The notes under the pieces were generated by a model, which ran no database searches, was not told the origin of the DNA, and saw only the letters and a program-made list of their open reading frames with translations. The translations under genes were made by a program, and so were the position numbers. Shown here piece after piece: positions 15,185 to 24,979 of a DNA stretch of 64,000 bases (within the stretch, counting starts at the first letter, position 1; the number at the start of each line of letters is the position of its first letter). The stretch comes from Verrucomicrobiia bacterium (lineage in GTDB: Bacteria; Verrucomicrobiota; Verrucomicrobiia; Verrucomicrobiales; DEV007): contig JAUICH010000010.1 in the NCBI GenBank assembly GCA_030427505.1, positions 120,896-184,895 of the forward strand, read 5' to 3'.

Positions 15185-17197
15185 TCAAAGGCTGGCCGTG
15201 CCTTCCTCTGCCTCCACGGTTTTGTCTTGAATGCTCAGGACCTTGGCTTCTTCAAGCGCGGTCATGAACTCTCCGTCGCGATGATACACATCGTGGAGAA
15301 TCAGAGGATTGGCCGGGTCTCCCGTGAAGCTGGTGGTGAAATAGACGATGTAGATATTGATCTTCGTGTCCACGCCGACGGACTGCCACCGGTTGCCATA
15401 CATGGCGCCCTTGACTCGTTCCGCGGACCAGCCTTGCCGGCCGAGGATGAATTCCGCGAGTTCCGCCGGTTTTTCCACGCGGACGCAACCGTGACTGAAG
15501 TCCCGTTCGCTGCGTTGGAAGAGATGGTGCTCCGGGGTGTCGTGCAGGTAAACGTTGTTTTCGTTGGGGAAAACAAACTTCACGAGGCCCAGGGCATTTC
15601 CAGGGCCGCCTTGTTGGCGAATCTTCAGGTTGCCCTCTTCCACGGCCTTGATGGCCCGGCGATTGGGCCGGTAAACGGCGGCGTTGGGTGAAAACGAGTC
15701 CACGATCTGGTAGCCATTCCGGACCAGGTATTTGCGGTCGTCCAGGACCTTGGGAAGGATCTCGTTCCGGAGGATGGAGTTGGGAATATTCCAGTAGGGC
15801 CGGAAAACGATGTATTCGAGCTTGTCGTGAAAGATGGGGGTCTGGCGGTTCTTGATCGCGCTACCGTAGATGATGCGCATGGTCATGTCCGGCTCCGGTG
15901 GGGAGGAATCCGCGTCGCTAATATCGGCCTTCGCCACGTCGTAAGCGAACAACTGCCCGGCGGGGATGTTCACGATGAAACGGGGACGGCCCAAGTCGTC
16001 CGGCAGCCAGCGGGCCCGCTCCAGGTTCACGCGCAGGGTGCGCAGGGTTTCCTCTGGTGTTTTGTTCAACACCGCGATGGTGTCCGGACCAATCACGCCG
16101 TCCGAGGCGAGACCGTGGTCTTCCTGGAAACGTTCCACCGCATCCGCGTGCTTCGACGTATAGCGCGGCGGAGGCGTTGGGCTGGGAACCGTGGCGGCGG
16201 CGTCCAGGCTGGCGACTTCGGCGGAGGTTTCCGGCGAGGGCAGGGCGGGCGCATCCGTTTCGAGAGAGGGAAGTTCGACCTTCACCGGGGTCGCCACCAG
16301 CGCCGGTGGATCGGTCCAGTAGCCATCCAGTTTCAACCGGGCCTCCAGCTGGCCAACCGCCTCGTACACATCGCCTTCCCGAATGGGTTTGCCTTTGGTG
16401 ATGGGGGGCAGGACGGGCCATTCCGCTTCGGAGGCGTCACCGATGCGCTTTTCCAAATCTTTCTTCGCGGTCAGGAAATGCTGGTAAACGGGGTTCGCGG
16501 GGACGAAGGGCTCCAGAAGGGGAGCCGGGTCCGCCTCCGCGATGCCGGAAGTCTTCAGAGTTTGCAGGACCTGTTCGAGAGCGCTCCCATCCTCGCCGGA
16601 CTGTTTGCCATGTTCCCATTTTCCCCAGAAACGCTTTTCGGATACCGCTCCCTGGCGAATGAGGAGACCGGTCTGGAGAAGGGCGGCGGTCATCCGGGCG
16701 TCGGTGTCCAGGCGGCTGGCGGAGGTCTCCTCGCCAGGTTGAAGCAGCGCGTGAATGCTGGCCGCCGCGCTGGAAGTGGGCGGAAACCCATGAGCCTCCG
16801 CAAAGCGGCTAAGCGAGGCGGCGAAGTCCTTTGGCTTCAGCTTCGAAGACCAGACCGGCTGGTCGGTCCGCGCTTGGTAAAGCGCGATGAGAGACTTGGC
16901 GAGGATCTCACGGAATCGCTCCGGCTCCAGGTTCTCGGCATAGCCCGCCGCGAGGCCAGCGATTTCCGTAACAAAAGGCGCTGGTTCCGGTTCTGGGGCG
17001 GGCTCCGGCGCCGGGGTGGGGCTGTCTCCAGGAACAGCGGGTGGTGAGCCCTCCATCTTCTGCTCCGCGGGAGGCCGAACGGAGACTTGGTTTTGAGGAA
17101 GGGGTTCAACTGGCGGAGAAATCGATTCCTCCGCTACCCCAAGAGACGGCAGTGCCAGGGAGAGGCACAAGGCAGCGAGGCAGTAACGATGATTCAT
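15185..17197 (-). CDS. Periplasmic L,D-transpeptidase, YcbB/LdtD type
   Basis: The product has 670 residues with a signal peptide (LPSLGVAEE). A long Pro/Glu/Ala linker is followed by a helical domain (~80-260), an interrupted region with the peptidoglycan-binding repeat AVERFQEDHGLASDGVIGPD, and a YkuD catalytic domain. The YkuD signature is DFSHGCVRVEKP, with His569 and catalytic Cys571. FIVNIPAGQLFAYD and PYWNIPNSI are typical of the YcbB branch. These enzymes form 3-3 cross-links in peptidoglycan or attach proteins to it. It may work with the amidase at 968-1822 in wall remodelling, although the two are not linked in an operon. Confidence 0.9.
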   Translation of the reverse strand: MNHRYCLAALCLSLALPSLGVAEESISPPVEPLPQNQVSVRPPAEQKMEGSPPAVPGDSPTPAPEPAPEPEPAPFVTEIAGLAAGYAENLEPERFREILAKSLIALYQARTDQPVWSSKLKPKDFAASLSRFAEAHGFPPTSSAAASIHALLQPGEETSASRLDTDARMTAALLQTGLLIRQGAVSEKRFWGKWEHGKQSGEDGSALEQVLQTLKTSGIAEADPAPLLEPFVPANPVYQHFLTAKKDLEKRIGDASEAEWPVLPPITKGKPIREGDVYEAVGQLEARLKLDGYWTDPPALVATPVKVELPSLETDAPALPSPETSAEVASLDAAATVPSPTPPPRYTSKHADAVERFQEDHGLASDGVIGPDTIAVLNKTPEETLRTLRVNLERARWLPDDLGRPRFIVNIPAGQLFAYDVAKADISDADSSPPEPDMTMRIIYGSAIKNRQTPIFHDKLEYIVFRPYWNIPNSILRNEILPKVLDDRKYLVRNGYQIVDSFSPNAAVYRPNRRAIKAVEEGNLKIRQQGGPGNALGLVKFVFPNENNVYLHDTPEHHLFQRSERDFSHGCVRVEKPAELAEFILGRQGWSAERVKGAMYGNRWQSVGVDTKINIYIVYFTTSFTGDPANPLILHDVYHRDGEFMTALEEAKVLSIQDKTVEAEEGTASL

Positions 17198-17540
17198 GGT
17201 CGAGGAGAAGGGAGATGGCGAAACGACAGGGTCCCAGGCAGGAAAATCAGATCGCCCCTCGCGGAATATTCGTCTTACGTTACGATCCCTTGGAGAGATT
17301 TGGCAATTTGGTTGATATAAAATTCTGGAATTTCTGGATTTCGGAGTTTCAGAAGAATTTTCGGAATCCGGCTCAATCTTCAGGGAGCCAGGGACTTGGG
17401 AAGCATCCGGACCGGTTGCGCGCAGGCATGCGGGCGAAGCTGAGATTTGTCGTTTTCTTAACGAAATTGGTTGTGGCTGAAATGCATGTCCTTCTTGGCT
17501 TCGGGCGATGAAATACCCGACTCAGCTTCCCGAACCATAG

Positions 17541-17624
17541 GTCACCTTTCAGAAACTGTACGACGACCACTTTCGCCCGGTGCAACCGCTGGACGGACGG
17601 GAGATCACCCTCTACAAACCCTGA
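17541..17624 (+). pseudogene. Possible C-terminal remnant of a membrane glycosyltransferase-like gene
   Basis: The frame begins straight after a TAG and reads VTFQKLYDDHFRPVQPLDGR then EITLYKP before TGA. The composition and the ending (HFRPV....GREITLYK) look like real protein rather than chance, and resemble the tails of large membrane glycosyltransferases. No start or upstream part survives. Weak evidence only. Confidence 0.2.
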
Positions 17625-17662
17625 TCCCGGCTGGGGATCTGGTTTACTTTGACTTTGCCTTG

Positions 17663-17702
17663 CGGGCTTCCCGCCCTCTTTGCGGGACAAGCGGGAAGCC
17701 CG
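17663..17702. terminator. Strong hairpin, possible terminator
   Basis: CGGGCTTCCCGC (17663-17674) pairs perfectly with GCGGGAAGCCCG (17691-17702), giving a 12-bp stem with a 16-nt loop. A T-run (CCTTTTTTA) occurs ~14 nt after the stem on the plus strand, further than in a standard terminator. It could end the lost gene before it or the minus-strand gene at 17836. Confidence 0.35.
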
Positions 17703-17835
17703 AAGCGGTTGGCAGACCTTTTTTACTCTGCCGGTGGAGTCGTTTTGCGAACATTTCCACCCTTCGTGGGAACGAAAGCTGATTCGCTTAGTTCGTGGGT
17801 AATGCTGGTTGCGGCTGCTTTCGAAAGTCCTGGTC

Positions 17836-18792
17836 TTAAGCCGAAGGCACGGGCAGGCAGCTTTCGCAAATAGCTTCCAGGTGCCGCAGATCGGTCCCGC
17901 AGCAGCCGCCCAGGACGTTTACCTTGACGAGCACTTCGTCCATGAGCTCTCGCGACTGACGGGCCAGCTCCGCCGGGTTTCCCGTGTCCAGTTCGGTGCT
18001 CTCATCCAGTTCCGCATGGCTCCGGGAGGAAGCATTGGGGCGCAGGCCGCCGATGCGGTCCAGCCAGGGCTCGCCGTTGGAAAGCGTGTGCCGGAAGTGC
18101 GTGGGGTGGGCGCAGTTGATCATGTAATAGGCCGGGGCCATGCCCGTTCTGGCATCCACGGTTTCAATTGCTTCTTTCAGGCTTTGTCCGGTGGGCAGGT
18201 TTCCGTCCGTTTCCACGGTGAAGGAAATGACCGCCGGAATGTCCAGGGCGGCCGCGGCATTGGCGATGCCGATGGCTTCTTCCACGTAGTTCAAGGTGTA
18301 AGCCGTTATCATGTCGGCTCCGGCATCGCGGAGCGTGCGGATCTGCGCGGTGTGGTAGCGGGCCGCTTCGTCCGCCGTCATCTGAAAAGAGGCCTGGTAG
18401 CCGTCGCCACGGGGGCCCGTGGCTCCGCTAATGACGATGGGCATTTCGGGCGATTCCAGCTCGGCGCGGATGCCGTGCATCATCCCGATGCCGTCACGGT
18501 TGGCGCGGTTCAGACCGCTTTCGGAGTAGCCGAGCTTGGTGCCCCAGTCAGCGCTGGCGCGCCAGGTAGGGCTGTCCAGCACCAGGCCGGCCCCGAATTT
18601 CCGGGCCAGTGACGCGTAGCCGTGAAAGTATGTCTCCAGGATCTCGCAGGCCGCCGGATTTTTCAGCAAATGAAAGGCCGCGAAGCAGGGAAGGTCGAGG
18701 CCTTCGTGAAAGACGAGGGTGGTTTCCAGCCCGCCATCCGTGATGTAAGGAATCGCCGACTCGTGAGGCAGCTTGAGGAATGAGTTTTTCAT
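17836..18792 (-). CDS. Homocysteine S-methyltransferase family protein (MmuM-like)
   Basis: The product has 318 residues. It is a single homocysteine-methyltransferase TIM barrel: TDGGLETTLVFHEG at the N-terminus, GPRGDGY in the middle, MINCAHPTHF giving the first zinc cysteine, and VNVLGGCCGTD giving the paired zinc cysteines at the C-terminus. Such proteins move a methyl group from S-methylmethionine, or a related donor, to homocysteine. The B12 and folate domains of MetH are absent. The exact donor is uncertain. It lies 92 bp after the TPR gene on the same strand. Confidence 0.85.
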   Translation of the reverse strand: MKNSFLKLPHESAIPYITDGGLETTLVFHEGLDLPCFAAFHLLKNPAACEILETYFHGYASLARKFGAGLVLDSPTWRASADWGTKLGYSESGLNRANRDGIGMMHGIRAELESPEMPIVISGATGPRGDGYQASFQMTADEAARYHTAQIRTLRDAGADMITAYTLNYVEEAIGIANAAAALDIPAVISFTVETDGNLPTGQSLKEAIETVDARTGMAPAYYMINCAHPTHFRHTLSNGEPWLDRIGGLRPNASSRSHAELDESTELDTGNPAELARQSRELMDEVLVKVNVLGGCCGTDLRHLEAICESCLPVPSA

Positions 18793-18884
18793 GGTGATGA
18801 TCTTGTTGTTTGTTTCATCCCCATAGGCGTGAGCCTGTGCCTTACATTGTGAGGCGACGAAATTCTTTCCCTCCGATTGACACC

Positions 18885-20666
18885 TTACAGCTGCCAGGAG
18901 GTGAGCTTTTCCGGACTGTAGGAACAGAAGGCCCCGGTCCGGACGGAATTGGCCAGATGGGACCCCAGGGCGGGGTGGACTTCGCTGATCTTCCGGATGC
19001 CGTGCCGGATGCGCCAGGTGACGGCGGACCGGGCCCGCTCCCCGGCATCCCCCGTTTTCCGGGTCTTGCCGCCCAGCCCGGTCACGCGTTTCACCTCTTT
19101 GAGAATGGTTTCCCGCTCCTCTTCCAGAGCCGTGGCCCTCGTATCGTCCCCGCCGGTGCTGGCGGTTTCAATCTCTTCCTCGATCTCGCGTAGCCGCTCC
19201 CGGTAGGCCTTTAAAGCCTGGGAGTCGGCCATTTCCATGCCGGAGGCCTGCAGGCCCACGGCCGCCAGTTCGGAACTGGCCAACTCCTCGCCGGGACGCG
19301 CCAGGAGCCGGGCCAGGTCGTGAAGGCCGCGCATGTCCGGTAGCGGGACTACCTGGTGCTCATAGGATAAGGTCCATATTTTCCCTTCTTTACGGAATAT
19401 GTTAGCGATCGGCCATGGCATGGGCTCCTTCGCCGTGGGCCGGTTGATGGAGCCCTCTAGGCCTGCTTTCCGGAGACCTTCGGCCAAGTGCCGGGAGTCC
19501 TCCTCATGGCGAAAAGGATTTACGTGCAGAGTCCAGCGCAGCATTTCATCCGGGCCCGGATCGCGCCCACAGCAGATGCGGTTTGTGAAGTCTTCCTGAT
19601 ACTCCGACAGAAACTTCCGGGCGTCTTCGGTTCGGCCCAGGTAGGCGGCGGCCACCGCCATGAACGCGGGCGCGTCCACCACCTGCCGGGGCGGCGCCTT
19701 GATGGCGTATTCCAGGCACTCCTCGTATCGTTTCATGGCCACGAGCGGTATCGCGGCGTAGTTGAAATACCAGCCCGGACAGATGGGGTTCAGTTCCAGC
19801 GCCCGCTGGCCCAGTTCCCAACCGAGGGCGGCCTTTCCCTGGTAGGTCAGGCTGCCGCAGAGCTGAATGAGGATGTGGGCGTCGTTCGGCGCCAGGCTGA
19901 GCGCTCGTTCAAACCGGTGGTCGGCGCGATCGAACTGCCGGCGGTACTGCTCGATGCGGCCCAGGATCAACTGAGTGACGGCGTCATCGGGATCGAGGGC
20001 TTCGGCCTGGATCGCCGCGTCGTAGGCTAGGTTTTCCTTCTCTTCCCACTTGCCCCAGGTCTGGCAACTCCATTCGTTGAAATGCGAAAGCGAGACCCCC
20101 ACGTGGGCGCGGGCATAGTGTGGGTCCAGCTCCATGGCGCGCCGGAAGAACTCGCGTCCGTCTTCGTCGGAATCCGAAGTGCCCCGCTGGAGACATTCCA
20201 TTCCCCGCAGCCAGCACTCGTAGGCTTCCAGAGTCGTCAGGTGACGGCGGCGGGCGCTTTGCAGGAGGGACCGGTCCATCTGGTTGGCCAGCGCGTTGAC
20301 GATCTTCGCCGCGATGTCGTCGTGAACAGCCGGAAGATCAGCCCCGTCGTAGCGTCCCGCCCACACATGCCGGCCGCCAGGGGCTTCCAGGAGGTGGACA
20401 TTGATGCGCAACTCGTTCTCCCAGCGGCGGAAACTGCCCTTCATGAGGAAGCGGGTTCCCAGACGCTCGGCCAGCGCGGCGTCATCCAGGCCTTCACCCG
20501 CGGCAGCGGAGACGGAGTCCGCCGCGATCACGCCCAGCGAAGGAAAACGGGCAAACTCCGTGATCAGGTCGTGCCCAAAGCCGGTGGCCAGCCGGGTATC
20601 CGCCGGTTCTTCGGACAGGACTTCAAAAGGCAGAAGCGCCAGGGTGACCGATGGTGCTTGGCTCAT
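18885..20666 (-). CDS. FlgO/TolB-like + TPR protein with a conserved C-terminal module
   Basis: The product has 593 residues from ATG 20666; starts at 20675 and 20714 are alternatives. The N-terminal ~125 residues match the TolB/FlgO-like domain often found next to adenylate-cyclase or TPR regions (LALLPFEVLSEEPADTRLAT, then GFGHDLITEFARF). TPR-like repeats follow to ~390 (FFRRAMELDPHYARAHVGVS, then HRFERALSLAPNDAH). The C-terminus (about 475-593) is a separate charged coiled-coil module, AYRERLREIEEEIETA through HPALGSHLANSVRTGAFCSY. I have seen this kind of module at the end of regulatory ATPase/TPR proteins. No signal peptide or DNA-binding domain is seen, so it is probably a cytoplasmic scaffold or sensor. 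Confidence 0.7.
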   Translation of the reverse strand: MSQAPSVTLALLPFEVLSEEPADTRLATGFGHDLITEFARFPSLGVIAADSVSAAAGEGLDDAALAERLGTRFLMKGSFRRWENELRINVHLLEAPGGRHVWAGRYDGADLPAVHDDIAAKIVNALANQMDRSLLQSARRRHLTTLEAYECWLRGMECLQRGTSDSDEDGREFFRRAMELDPHYARAHVGVSLSHFNEWSCQTWGKWEEKENLAYDAAIQAEALDPDDAVTQLILGRIEQYRRQFDRADHRFERALSLAPNDAHILIQLCGSLTYQGKAALGWELGQRALELNPICPGWYFNYAAIPLVAMKRYEECLEYAIKAPPRQVVDAPAFMAVAAAYLGRTEDARKFLSEYQEDFTNRICCGRDPGPDEMLRWTLHVNPFRHEEDSRHLAEGLRKAGLEGSINRPTAKEPMPWPIANIFRKEGKIWTLSYEHQVVPLPDMRGLHDLARLLARPGEELASSELAAVGLQASGMEMADSQALKAYRERLREIEEEIETASTGGDDTRATALEEERETILKEVKRVTGLGGKTRKTGDAGERARSAVTWRIRHGIRKISEVHPALGSHLANSVRTGAFCSYSPEKLTSWQL

Positions 20667-20876
20667 GGCGGACATTCTCGACTGGGCGGGGAAATGACCC
20701 GCAGGATAACACAAGATACCGCTCGATACAGGCTTGGAAGAGGGGTAAACCGGCGCGACTTCGCCACTTGACGGTGCTTTGCCTCAAAGGGGATAGTTTC
20801 AACGCCTTAGAGGGTTTGTTGTCTTTATCTCATTCTTAAACAGGCTTCGGATCAGGGGATACCGGAGCCCACCGTC

Positions 20877-23429
20877 GTGAAACCGGCATGGATCAGTCTT
20901 GTCCTGGGTTCCGCCATTCTTTCGGGAATGGCGCCCGCTGTCGTGGCGAAAGATCTCAGTCCTCAGGACGCGGCCCGCGAAGAGTTCTTTGAGGTCAATG
21001 TCCGTCCGATCCTGGCCGGAAAGTGCGCCAAGTGCCACACGGGCGAACCGGACGCGGAGACCGAACTGCGGATGGACTCCCGCCAGGCGCTGCTGGTGGG
21101 AGGGGACTTCGGCCCGGCCCTGGTGCCGGGAAATACCGAGCAGAGCCTGCTGCTTCAGGCAGTCCGGCGGTCGCACAAAGAACTGAAGATGCCCCCCGAC
21201 TACGACGAGCGCCTTTCCGCCAAGGAAGTCGCCGCGTTGGCGCAGTGGATCGCGGATGGCGCGTATTGGCCAGAGCCGGAGGACCAGAAGAGGGGTTCGT
21301 CCTCACCCATGGCGAAGAAGGAAGCTCAGCCCGTGGTATCAGACCACTGGGCGTTTCAGCCCCGCACCCGGCCTGTCCCTCCGGAGGTTTCAGACCCGGC
21401 CTGGCGGGAAGACCCCATCGATCAGTTCCTGGAGGCGCGGCGACAAGCCGAGAACCTTCCCGCCGTTCCCCTGGCGGACCGGCGGACTCTGATTCGCCGG
21501 GTAACGTTTGACCTTATCGGCCTGCCGCCCACGCCGGAGGAGGTCCGGAGTTTCGTGGAAGATCCCGCGCCGGACGCCGCCGCCTACGCGAAATTGATCG
21601 ACCGCCTGCTGGCCTCGCCTCACTACGGCGAACGCTGGGGCCGCCACTGGCTGGACGTGGCCCGCTATGCGGATACCCAGGGCGACGTGGGGGACATTCC
21701 CATTCCCACGGCTTACCTTTATCGTAATTGGGTTATCCAAGCGTTGAATGAAGATCTTCCGTTCAACGACTTCCTCCGCGCGCAGATCGCCGGAGATATC
21801 CTGGCCCAGCCGGTTGAGAATGCGGAGGAAGCTCGCGGCCTGGTGGTGGCCACGGGTTTCATTTCGCTCTCCCGCCGCTTTGGCAATACCAAGGAGGATG
21901 ACATGAACATCACTATCGAGGACACCCTCGATACCCTGGGCCGCGGCGTCCTGGGGCTGACGATGCGCTGTGCCCGTTGCCACGATCACAAGTTCGATCC
22001 CGTGCCCACGGAGGACTACTACGGGCTCTACGGCATCTTCGAGAGTACCATTTACCCGTGGATGGGCGCTTCCAATGAAAAGTCGCCGTCCGACCTCGCG
22101 CCAGTGACGGGGGACCCGAAGGACCGTGAGGCGCTGGCGGGGTACTGGGAACTCATTTCCCGGTATGAATACCAACTGAACAATCACTTCCGGCCCTGGC
22201 TTAAGCCCACGCTTGATGAATACAAGGAAGTCTGCGCCCAGATGGATCAGGAGGCCGAGTCAGCCGCGCTGGACATCGCTGCCTTGGAGAAACGGCGGGA
22301 GGAATTACTGAAGTTCAAGGGCGGGCGGTTTCGCGAATTGATGGAGCACGGGCTGAGTTGGCTGAAGGACGAAAAGTACCGCTTGGCGGAAGAACCGCCT
22401 ATGGAATTGGTCTTCGCCGTGGGTGAGGGGAAAGGCCACGATGCGAAGCTGCACCGGCGTGGCGACAAGGAAAACCTGGGCGACGCGGTGCCGCGCCACT
22501 TTCCCCAGGTGATCCATAACGTGGAGTCGTCCGCCATCGGAAATGGGTCCGGCCGCCTGGAACTCGCGGACTGGATCACGGATGACGAGCATCCTCTGAC
22601 GCCCCGGGTCATCGTGAACCGCGTGTGGATGCAGCACTTCGGCCAGGGGCTGGTCACCACGCCGGACAACTTTGGCGTGCGTGGCTCGCCACCCTCTCAT
22701 CCGGAACTGCTGGACTGGCTAACGGAGGACTTCGTCCGGAGCGGCTGGTCGTTGAAAAAGCTTCACCGCCGCATTCTGATGACGCGCACCTACCGGCTTT
22801 CCGGAGACAGCCCACCGGAGAACCTGGCTCAGGACCCTGGGAATGTGTATCTCTGGCACTTCCCGCGCCGCCGCCTGGAGGCGGAGATCATTCGCGACGC
22901 GACCCTGGCTGTCAGTGGCGAGCTGGACCTCAGCCAGGGCGGCCCGCATCCCTTTCCCTCCTGGAGCAGGGTGCGCTTCAGCCTGAACCGGCCCTTCGAC
23001 ACGGAGTATGAGACTCAGCAGCGCAGCGTTTACCTGATGACGCAACGGCTCTTTAAGCACTCCTTCCTCGGCCTCTTCGATGGTCCGGACACCAGTTCCA
23101 GCATGGCGGAGCGCGGCGAATCCAGTGTCCCGGCGCAGGCGCTGTTCCTGATGAATTCGGACCGCATCCAGGAACGCGCGGAACACCTCGCCGGACGGTT
23201 GATTCAGTCGCATCAAGAGACGGGCGAAAGGATCGAGACGCTCTATCTCCTGGCCTACGGCCGCTCGCCGGAGCCCGTAGAGTCGGAGCGAATTCAAGAC
23301 TATCTCCAGGCCTTTGAAGCGAAGGCGGATTCGCTGCCAGGCGAGACGTCTTCTCAAGGTCCCCAGGCCGCCTGGACCAGTGTGGCGAAAGCGGTCTTGA
23401 CCAGTAACGAGTTTTTCTTTGTCGATTGA
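20877..23429 (+). CDS. Secreted PSCyt1 + DUF1549 + DUF1553 protein, no LamG domain
   Basis: The product has 850 residues from a GTG start, with a signal peptide (APAVVAKD). PSCyt1 lies directly after it: Cys50-Ala-Lys-Cys53-His54 is the heme site, and MPPDYDERLSAKEVAAL holds the possible Met ligand. DUF1549 follows (TLIRRVTFDLIGLPPTPEEV), with RCARCHDHKFDPV as a second CxxCH. DUF1553 includes VNRVWMQHFGQGLVTTPDNF. Unlike paralogs 1 and 3 it lacks the N-terminal LamG region and keeps the classic DHKFDP spacing, so it belongs to a different subfamily. The DUF1501 gene follows within 20 bp. Confidence 0.9.
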   Translation: MKPAWISLVLGSAILSGMAPAVVAKDLSPQDAAREEFFEVNVRPILAGKCAKCHTGEPDAETELRMDSRQALLVGGDFGPALVPGNTEQSLLLQAVRRSHKELKMPPDYDERLSAKEVAALAQWIADGAYWPEPEDQKRGSSSPMAKKEAQPVVSDHWAFQPRTRPVPPEVSDPAWREDPIDQFLEARRQAENLPAVPLADRRTLIRRVTFDLIGLPPTPEEVRSFVEDPAPDAAAYAKLIDRLLASPHYGERWGRHWLDVARYADTQGDVGDIPIPTAYLYRNWVIQALNEDLPFNDFLRAQIAGDILAQPVENAEEARGLVVATGFISLSRRFGNTKEDDMNITIEDTLDTLGRGVLGLTMRCARCHDHKFDPVPTEDYYGLYGIFESTIYPWMGASNEKSPSDLAPVTGDPKDREALAGYWELISRYEYQLNNHFRPWLKPTLDEYKEVCAQMDQEAESAALDIAALEKRREELLKFKGGRFRELMEHGLSWLKDEKYRLAEEPPMELVFAVGEGKGHDAKLHRRGDKENLGDAVPRHFPQVIHNVESSAIGNGSGRLELADWITDDEHPLTPRVIVNRVWMQHFGQGLVTTPDNFGVRGSPPSHPELLDWLTEDFVRSGWSLKKLHRRILMTRTYRLSGDSPPENLAQDPGNVYLWHFPRRRLEAEIIRDATLAVSGELDLSQGGPHPFPSWSRVRFSLNRPFDTEYETQQRSVYLMTQRLFKHSFLGLFDGPDTSSSMAERGESSVPAQALFLMNSDRIQERAEHLAGRLIQSHQETGERIETLYLLAYGRSPEPVESERIQDYLQAFEAKADSLPGETSSQGPQAAWTSVAKAVLTSNEFFFVD

Positions 23430-23448
23430 TGTCCAGCACCGAGCCGTG

Positions 23449-24849
23449 ATGAATCCCCACCCCTACCTTCAGAAGATGTCCCGCCGCGATCTGTTGCGGA
23501 GCGCCTCGCTGGGCGCGGGCAGCCTGTTCGTGCCCTCCCTGGTCAGGGGCGCGGAGCCGGGCTTTCTGCCGCACCATCAGGGAACGGCCAAGCACGTCAT
23601 CATGCTCTACATGTCCGGGGGCTACTCCCATGTGGATACCTTCGATCCCAAGCCGCGGCTCATTCGCGATCACGATGTGAACATCGGTATGGAGAACCGC
23701 GCTTCGGTCTCCGGTCAGCCGAAGGTGGAGCGCTATTTGAAGGCGCCCAGCTGGGAGTTCAAGCCGAACCGCCGCTGCGGCACGGAAGTCAGCGAACTGT
23801 TTCCGCACATTCGCGAGATCATGGACGAGGCGACCCTCATCCGTTCCATGCACGCGGATCACCGGGATCACGGAGAGGCGACGCTTCAGCTTCACACCGG
23901 CAGCACCGGTTTCGCCATGCCCAGCCTGGGAGCCTGGCTCAGCTACGGACTGGGTTCCTTTAATCCTAACCTGCCATCCCATGTCGTCATCTCCGAGTTT
24001 CAGCCCTACAATGGCGCGCAGATCTGGGACTCGAACTTTCTTCCCGCCACCCACGCGGGTGTCCGCATCCTGCCGGGGGACGAGCCGCTGCCCTATCTGA
24101 AGAGCAACGAACCCCGCCCGCTCCAGGAACTGGAACTGGGCCTGCTCGATTCCCTGAATCGCGACCACCTTTCCACCCGGCAGGCCGACCCAAAGCTCGC
24201 CGCGCGCATGGCCACCTTCAAGACCGCGAAGGGACTTCAGGACCTCGCTCCGGAGGTGCTCGATCTGTCAAAAGAACCGGCTTATCTCTTGAAGGAATAC
24301 GGCGCGGAACCCGGCGACCGCACGTCCTACGCCGCGCAGTGCCTCATGGCCCGGCGCCTGGTGGAACAGGGGGTGCGCTTCGTGGAGATCATCGATGCCG
24401 TCGGCGCCTGCCGGGACAACTGGGACGCCGCGCACCGTGACATCGGAAGCCATGCCAAGTACGCCAAGCGGGTGGACCAGCCGATCGCCGCCCTGGTGCG
24501 CGACCTGAAACGGCGGGGGCTGTTGGACGAAGTGCTCCTGGTCTTTTGTACCGAATTTGGGCGCAGCCCCTGGGCTCAGGACGGGAAGGGGACGAAGAGC
24601 CGCAATCACCATCCCTTTGCCTTCTCCTGCTGGCTGGCCGGAGGCGGGGTGAAGGGCGGTCACGTTCACGGCAAGACGGACGACATCGGCAACCTGATCG
24701 AAGAAGACCCCGTCCACATTCACGACTTCCACGCCACCATCCTGCACATCATGGGGCTGGATCACGAACGCCTGACGTACCGTCATGCTGGGCGTGACTT
24801 CCGCCTGACAGACGTACACGGACGGGTGGTGACGGAGATAATGGCTTGA
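23449..24849 (+). CDS. DUF1501 protein (pair of 20877-23429)
   Basis: The product has 466 residues from ATG 23449; an in-frame TTG at 23419 overlaps the upstream stop. The signal MSRRDLLRSASLGAGSLFVP is of Tat type. DUF1501 motifs are HVIMLYMSGGYSHVDTFDPK, RSMHADHRDHGEA, QCLMARRLVEQGVRFVEI, WDAAHRDIGSHA and CTEFGRSPWAQDGKG. It is the same family as 12518 and 40949 but clearly more distant, matching the divergence of its PSCyt partner. It is probably co-transcribed and exported to act with that partner. Confidence 0.9.
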   Translation: MNPHPYLQKMSRRDLLRSASLGAGSLFVPSLVRGAEPGFLPHHQGTAKHVIMLYMSGGYSHVDTFDPKPRLIRDHDVNIGMENRASVSGQPKVERYLKAPSWEFKPNRRCGTEVSELFPHIREIMDEATLIRSMHADHRDHGEATLQLHTGSTGFAMPSLGAWLSYGLGSFNPNLPSHVVISEFQPYNGAQIWDSNFLPATHAGVRILPGDEPLPYLKSNEPRPLQELELGLLDSLNRDHLSTRQADPKLAARMATFKTAKGLQDLAPEVLDLSKEPAYLLKEYGAEPGDRTSYAAQCLMARRLVEQGVRFVEIIDAVGACRDNWDAAHRDIGSHAKYAKRVDQPIAALVRDLKRRGLLDEVLLVFCTEFGRSPWAQDGKGTKSRNHHPFAFSCWLAGGGVKGGHVHGKTDDIGNLIEEDPVHIHDFHATILHIMGLDHERLTYRHAGRDFRLTDVHGRVVTEIMA

Positions 24850-24979
24850 AACGTGCGGCCGTCCGGACTTCGGTTCGCGGTCTTGACCGGCAACTGACGG
24901 TTTTTTACAAATCGAAGCATTGGTTAGCGACTTGTCCCAAGCCCTGATCTGAATTCAGCCAACCTTTTGTGACAGCGCC

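Larger units (their letters stand above)
17198..17835. other. Intergenic region with a possible gene remnant and a hairpin
   Basis: The region is 638 bp. It holds a 28-codon fragment that looks like the end of a lost gene (17541-17624) and a strong hairpin (17663-17702), both listed separately. The first part (17198-17540) shows nothing I can identify. Confidence 0.5.

Noticed and set aside
15827..17047. 406-codon open frame on the plus strand
   Set aside because: It is antisense to the L,D-transpeptidase, whose SHGCVR motif is decisive.
24850..24979. Terminator after the second DUF1501 gene
   Set aside because: A T-run (ACGGTTTTTTAC) is present, but the stem before it is only about 4 bp.
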